Source of the DNA: an uncultured Clostridia bacterium
GTDB lineage: Bacteria; Bacillota; Clostridia; Oscillospirales; Acutalibacteraceae
Direction of reading: 5' to 3'
DNA: 8,897 nt
NCBI GenBank assembly: GCA_937912045.1
Contig: CALDPI010000163.1
Location: 1-8,897, forward strand
The position numbers were made by a program, and so were the translations under genes. The notes beneath the pieces were generated by a model, which worked only from the letters and a program-made list of their open reading frames with translations, was not told the origin of the DNA and ran no database searches. Below are positions 5,791 to 8,897 of the stretch, in pieces (the stretch's first letter is position 1; every line of letters starts with the position of its first letter).

Positions 5791-6912
5791 TTACTCGAAT
5801 GATACAACAACTGCTCTGTCGAATGCAGCCTGACCGCTTGCAGCCTTGACAACAGCGTTCTTAACAACGATGTTCTCAGTTGCGATACCCTTCTCCTTGA
5901 GGAGGTTGATCATGTACTCTGCACGCTTCTTGCTGAGGTACTCGTTACGCTTAGCATAACCAGTGTTGCTGTCAGCAGTACCTGTTACTACAGTTGCCTT
6001 ACCGTTCTTCACGTTAGGAAGTACGTTAGCAAGGTAGAAGTCGAGGTGCTTGAGCTCCTTAGCGCTGAGTTCAGTCTTACCGATCTCGAAGAAGAATGAA
6101 GCTGGAGCAACATCCTTAAGGCCGTTTGCGCTCTCTGCAGCAACCTTAACGCTTTCAGTAAGCTGTGCCTTTTCAGTCTGGAGGTTCTCGTTAGCCTTCT
6201 CAAGCTTAGCCTTGTCGGCAGCGAGAGCAGCGTTTGCAGCAGTAAGAGCGGCAGCAGCAGCTTCAGCAGCAGAAATCTTGTCAAGGTCAGCTGGGTTGTG
6301 GTACTCAGAAGCGCGAGTCCAGTCAGTTCTGCCAAGGTTGAATGAAAGACCAAGGGCAGTGCTGATGAAACCTGCAGGTCCCTGACGCTTGTAAACTGTT
6401 CCACGAACGTCGAGAGTAAGGTCAACTCTCTTGCTGAGGCGTACTACGTTGAGGAGACCGGCACCAACAGCGAGCTCCTTGCCAGCGATTGGCTTGTCAA
6501 CGAGGAGACCAGCGTGTGCATAAGGAACGAAATCCCAGATGCGTGACTCCTTGTAACCGCCGATAGCGTTAGAGATGTTCCACATAGCGTCTCCGTGGAG
6601 GTATCCGTATTTTGCGTCCATACCGGTGATGCCGTTGAAACCAACGCGTGCACCAACGCATGGAGTAACCCACTTACCTACGTTTACGTCGATTGCATAA
6701 CCTGTAGCCCACTCGCCACCGTCATAGAAGAGGTTGAGACCTACTGGGTTAACGTTTACGAACCAGTTGTCCCAAAGACCGTTTGTAAGGTAAGGATGAC
6801 GGATAGTGTTACCTTCAGCATCCTTGTTCTCCTGTGCGTTTACAGCAGGAGCAGCAACCATTGAAACAACAGCGAGAGCCATAGCTCCCAAGAAGAATTT
6901 AACTGTTTTCAT
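5791..6912 (-). CDS. OmpA-family outer-membrane porin, paralogue 1
   Basis: A complete 373-residue protein. A signal peptide, MKTVKFFLGAMALAVVSMVA through about A26 (cleavage VNA|QEN), is followed by an N-terminal beta-barrel (about 35-195) with amphipathic aromatic strands. Then comes an alanine-rich coiled coil (about 212-265: AAEAAAAALTAANAALAADK and on) and a C-terminal OmpA peptidoglycan-binding domain (about 270-373). D314 in GTADSNTG and R330 in LSKKRAEYM match the diaminopimelate-contacting Asp and Arg of the family. It probably anchors the outer membrane to the cell wall. Codon use is narrow and repetitive compared with paralogue 2, fitting a highly expressed gene. The start ATG at 6912 is followed by lysine and has no Shine-Dalgarno. 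It has its own promoter and a strong terminator. Confidence 0.93.
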   Translation of the reverse strand: MKTVKFFLGAMALAVVSMVAAPAVNAQENKDAEGNTIRHPYLTNGLWDNWFVNVNPVGLNLFYDGGEWATGYAIDVNVGKWVTPCVGARVGFNGITGMDAKYGYLHGDAMWNISNAIGGYKESRIWDFVPYAHAGLLVDKPIAGKELAVGAGLLNVVRLSKRVDLTLDVRGTVYKRQGPAGFISTALGLSFNLGRTDWTRASEYHNPADLDKISAAEAAAAALTAANAALAADKAKLEKANENLQTEKAQLTESVKVAAESANGLKDVAPASFFFEIGKTELSAKELKHLDFYLANVLPNVKNGKATVVTGTADSNTGYAKRNEYLSKKRAEYMINLLKEKGIATENIVVKNAVVKAASGQAAFDRAVVVSFE

Positions 6913-6961
6913 AACTACTGATAATTAAACTTATTTTGATAAAACTTAAATCCTGTCTGTG

Positions 6962-6997
6962 GCGTATATATAACACGCATACATAAATGCAAATATA
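6962..6997 (-). promoter_or_regulatory. promoter and leader hairpin of ompA-like gene 1
   Basis: TATATTTG (minus strand, 6997-6990) is an exact TAnnTTTG -7 box; no clear -33 TTTG is seen. Transcription would start near 6983, giving an AT-rich leader of about 70 bases. Near its 5' end a 6-bp stem with one G-U pair and a 5-base loop (6978-6962, GCGTGT...ATACGC) can form. A 5'-terminal hairpin of this kind stabilises E. coli ompA mRNA; a similar role here is inference. Confidence 0.55.
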
Positions 6998-7052
6998 GCA
7001 CAACTTTTTAAATATTTAACTATTTCTCATAAAAAAAGTGCCTTTATTTGAC

Positions 7053-7091
7053 AAAAAAGCAGACATAAAGCCCGTTTATGCCTGCTTTTTT
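7053..7091 (-). terminator. intrinsic terminator of ompA-like gene 2
   Basis: A 17-bp stem (7053-7069 with 7075-7091, 5-base loop). The single mismatch on the plus strand (A7063/C7081) becomes a G-U pair in the minus-strand RNA, so the hairpin is complete only in the direction of the ompA-like gene. The T-run of six lies at the end of the stem. It is 24 bases past the stop at 7116. Confidence 0.92.
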
Positions 7092-7115
7092 ACTTTTATT
7101 TGAGCTCTATAAACC

Positions 7116-8303
7116 TCATTTGAATGAAATGATCACCGCTCTGTCCATCTTCGGATCCGTCTTCGCCTTGACTACTTCCGACCTTACAACGACTTTGTCG
7201 CTGTCGATTCCGTATTTCTCCGAAAGCAGATTGACGATGTATCTGCCTCTCGCTTCACTGAGATACTGATTCCTCTTGGCGGTGCCTGTATTGCTGTCAG
7301 CTGAGCCCATCACCACTATTTCAGCGTTTGGATCCATGCTTACCTTGTCAATTATGTTCCTTGCATAGAAATCAAGGTGCTGCAGTTCGAGATCATCCAA
7401 TACTGTCTTGCCGATGCAGAAGTATACTGTGATAGGCTGCATCTCTTCGTAAGACATCTCATATGCTGCTTCTTCCGCCTGGAGGACCTTTACGTTTTTG
7501 CTGAGGTCGCTGTTCTTTTTCTGGAGCTTCATGTTTTCTGCCTCAAGGGATGCGTTGGCTGCTTCGAGAGCAACGATTGCGGTTTCCAGAATGGCTGTCT
7601 TTTCAGCATTTGCTGCTTCAACCGCACCCAGAATGGTAGAAGTCCTTACAAATCCCGGCCAACCGAGGTTCACTGCCATTCCGGCTGTCACAGAAGGGAG
7701 TACTACAGCTCCTGACGATCCGTGGATGCTTCCGTTCACCACAGTGGCACGCATGTCTATGATTACATCGAGGCGCTCGCTGAGCCTGAGGTTGTGGAGA
7801 AGTCCCGCTCCTGTCGCGAATTCATTGTCCGCAAACTCGGAACCATCCGTGCCGTATGAGCGGAAAAATCCTGCATGGAGGTAAGGGATGAGGTTCCAGA
7901 ACCTGGTCTCCTTGTATCCGCTGAGCGCGTCCGACATGTTCCATAAGAAGTCTCCATGGATGTACATGTATCCGTATTTGTCGCTTTTTCCATCCTTCGC
8001 AGAATCGAACTTCAGACCTTGATAACCTGCTCTCATACCGACGGCAGGGGTGAACCATTTGCCGAAATTCACATCCAGACTAGGTCCCACCTTGACATCA
8101 TATCCTTCGTCGAGAAGCATGTTTATGCCGCCCCCGACTCCGACGAACCAGTTGTCACCGAAGCTGTTTGTCTCATACGGACCGCGTACGATGTTTCCGA
8201 ATTCATCTCTGTTGCCGTTCTCCTGGGCATTTACACTGACTTGCGCTGCCATCAGTACGGCAGCCAGAGCCGAGGCTCCATAAATAAAATAAAGACGTTT
8301 CAT
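7116..8303 (-). CDS. OmpA-family outer-membrane porin, paralogue 2
   Basis: A complete 395-residue relative of its downstream neighbour with the same architecture: signal peptide MKRLYFIYGASALAAVLMAA to about A26 (VNA|QEN), beta-barrel (about 40-218), coiled coil rich in Ala/Glu/Lys (about 226-280) and C-terminal OmpA domain (about 288-395). The ligand-type residues are D336 in GSADSNTG and R352 in YLSEARGRY. Shared blocks with paralogue 1 include DNWFV, WNxSxAxxGYKExR, HLDFYxxN and ADSNTGxAKRN. I chose the ATG at 8303 over an in-frame GTG at 8309 because it gives a normal MK-R signal peptide and parallels the GTT-ATG-AAA start of paralogue 1. Codon use is less biased than in paralogue 1. The stop is TGA. 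Confidence 0.93.
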   Translation of the reverse strand: MKRLYFIYGASALAAVLMAAQVSVNAQENGNRDEFGNIVRGPYETNSFGDNWFVGVGGGINMLLDEGYDVKVGPSLDVNFGKWFTPAVGMRAGYQGLKFDSAKDGKSDKYGYMYIHGDFLWNMSDALSGYKETRFWNLIPYLHAGFFRSYGTDGSEFADNEFATGAGLLHNLRLSERLDVIIDMRATVVNGSIHGSSGAVVLPSVTAGMAVNLGWPGFVRTSTILGAVEAANAEKTAILETAIVALEAANASLEAENMKLQKKNSDLSKNVKVLQAEEAAYEMSYEEMQPITVYFCIGKTVLDDLELQHLDFYARNIIDKVSMDPNAEIVVMGSADSNTGTAKRNQYLSEARGRYIVNLLSEKYGIDSDKVVVRSEVVKAKTDPKMDRAVIISFK

Positions 8304-8335
8304 AACCACTAATTTTAAGGTGTATGAAACGTCCT
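8292..8335 (-). promoter_or_regulatory. hairpin enclosing the start codon of ompA-like gene 2
   Basis: On the minus-strand transcript GACGTTTCAT (8333-8324) can pair perfectly with ATGAAACGTC (8303-8294), the first codons of the gene. Adding an A-U inside and a G-U plus A-U outside gives 13 bp (8335-8323 with 8304-8292) around an 18-base loop. The start codon is wholly inside the stem. Because this gene has no Shine-Dalgarno, covering the ATG would be expected to reduce initiation. A translational control role is inference. The same bases also encode the MKR start of the signal peptide. Confidence 0.5.
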
Positions 8336-8338
8336 ATA

Positions 8339-8346
8339 CAAATTTG
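8339..8346 (-). promoter_or_regulatory. weak candidate -7 promoter box for ompA-like gene 2
   Basis: CAAATTTG on the minus strand differs from TAnnTTTG at one position, and no good -33 element is seen. It would start transcription just upstream of, or at the edge of, the start-codon hairpin. No convincing terminator follows the acyl-CoA synthetase gene at 8379, so read-through from that gene is an alternative. Confidence 0.25.
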
Positions 8347-8378
8347 GTGTAAAAACCGTGTTTTCTTGAAAAAAAGTT

Positions 8379-8897
8379 TTAATTCTCTTTCTTTTCCTCT
8401 TCTACGGTAGGTGCTGAGTCCTTGTATTTGAAGCGTCTGATCTTCTGTGTGGCAGTCTTTTCAAACGGTTCCTTCATGACTTCCACGGAGCTTACCTGTG
8501 AAGACTTGTTGACGTTCTTGTTGACAACCTTGAGTACCTTTGCCTTCCATGCGTCAAGCTTTTCGTAGAGTTTGTCCTCGCTCTCGCTGTCCCATTCCAC
8601 GAAGTCAGGCTGCACGAGTGCCACAAGGCGTCCGTCGCGTTCTACGACGATGGATTCGCTTACTCCCTCGACATTGTTTATGACGTTTTCGATCTCCTCG
8701 GGATAGATGTTTTCTCCTGAAGGTCCGAGGATCATGTTGCTGTTGCGTCCCTTGATGTAGAAGCGTCCCTTCTCATCCTGAACCGCGATGTCGCTGGTAC
8801 GGAACCATCCGTCCTCTGTGAACACGCTCTTGGTGCGCTTAGGATCCTTGTAATATCCGAGCATCACGTTAGGTCCCTTTGCAACGACCTCTCCTTC
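8379..8897 (-). CDS. long-chain acyl-CoA synthetase / AMP-forming ligase, C-terminal 172 residues (5' end outside window)
   Basis: The frame is open from the right edge (EGEVVAKGPNVMLGYYKDP) to the TAA at 8379. It is the C-terminal part of an ANL-superfamily acyl-activating enzyme, which adenylates a fatty acid and transfers it to CoA. Visible motifs, counted from the edge: VMLGYYKDP (11-19), GWFRTSDIA with the ribose-binding aspartate (30-38, D37), GRNSNMILGPSGENIYPEEI hinge/A8 region (50-69), and KTATQKIRRF (147-156) with the A10 catalytic lysine probably K152. A charged tail, VEEEKKEN, ends the protein. It is probably cytosolic or membrane-associated, as Bacteroidales FadD-like enzymes are. 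An internal GTG or ATG near 8867 is not a real start, because homology continues upstream to the window edge. Confidence 0.9.
   Translation of the reverse strand, partial: EGEVVAKGPNVMLGYYKDPKRTKSVFTEDGWFRTSDIAVQDEKGRFYIKGRNSNMILGPSGENIYPEEIENVINNVEGVSESIVVERDGRLVALVQPDFVEWDSESEDKLYEKLDAWKAKVLKVVNKNVNKSSQVSSVEVMKEPFEKTATQKIRRFKYKDSAPTVEEEKKEN

Noticed and set aside
6009..6425. Long overlapping frames on both strands within ompA-like gene 1
   Set aside because: They are low-complexity shadows created by the Ala-rich, codon-biased coiled-coil region, and OmpA motifs are continuous in the chosen frame.
1..8897. tRNA, rRNA, CRISPR arrays, insertion sequences, toxin-antitoxin or defence genes
   Set aside because: No cloverleaf, repeat-spacer pattern, transposase frame or small paired operon could be found by eye on either strand.

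Overview
This window looks like a composite of two unrelated gut-type bacteria and not one natural locus. Positions about 337-5501 carry Clostridia/Firmicutes-type genes: the C-terminal part of FeoB, an uncharacterised 508-residue protein, serine hydroxymethyltransferase GlyA, and the C-terminal part of RNase Y. These genes have AGGAG-type ribosome binding sites and a sigma-A-like extended -10 promoter. Positions 1-338 and about 5502-8897 carry Bacteroidales (Prevotella/Bacteroides-like) genes: the start of a small exported DUF3244-like protein, the first 64 codons of PurT, two OmpA-family porins in tandem, and the end of a long-chain acyl-CoA synthetase. These genes lack Shine-Dalgarno sequences. 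The purT and first ompA leaders have boxes matching the Bacteroidetes TAnnTTTG -7 promoter element.

Layout from left to right: truncated DUF3244-like gene (minus); junction near 337-345; truncated feoB (plus) ending in a bidirectional terminator at 1484-1513; uncharacterised gene (minus), 52 bases downstream of glyA (minus); the glyA promoter; a terminator at 4390-4423; truncated rny (minus); junction near 5495-5505 that fuses it in frame to truncated purT (minus); terminator; ompA-like gene 1 (minus); terminator; ompA-like gene 2 (minus); 3' end of an acyl-CoA synthetase (minus) that runs off the right edge. There are no gene-free stretches over 300 bases. I saw no tRNA, rRNA, CRISPR array or insertion sequence.

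Within the Clostridia block, glyA and the 508-residue gene are probably co-transcribed from the glyA promoter, with interleaved inverted repeats between them. Within the Bacteroidales block, the two OmpA paralogues each have their own terminator and are abundant-type outer-membrane/peptidoglycan anchor proteins. The second has a hairpin that would enclose its start codon.

The striking object, a PurT-RNase Y 'fusion', is best explained as an assembly or cloning chimera. Both junctions cut conserved genes in mid-domain, both switch phylum-level character, and no mobile element lies at either edge. I found no convincing new multi-gene system. The observations most worth checking are the 508-residue protein, the interleaved hairpins in front of it, and the start-codon hairpin of the second ompA.
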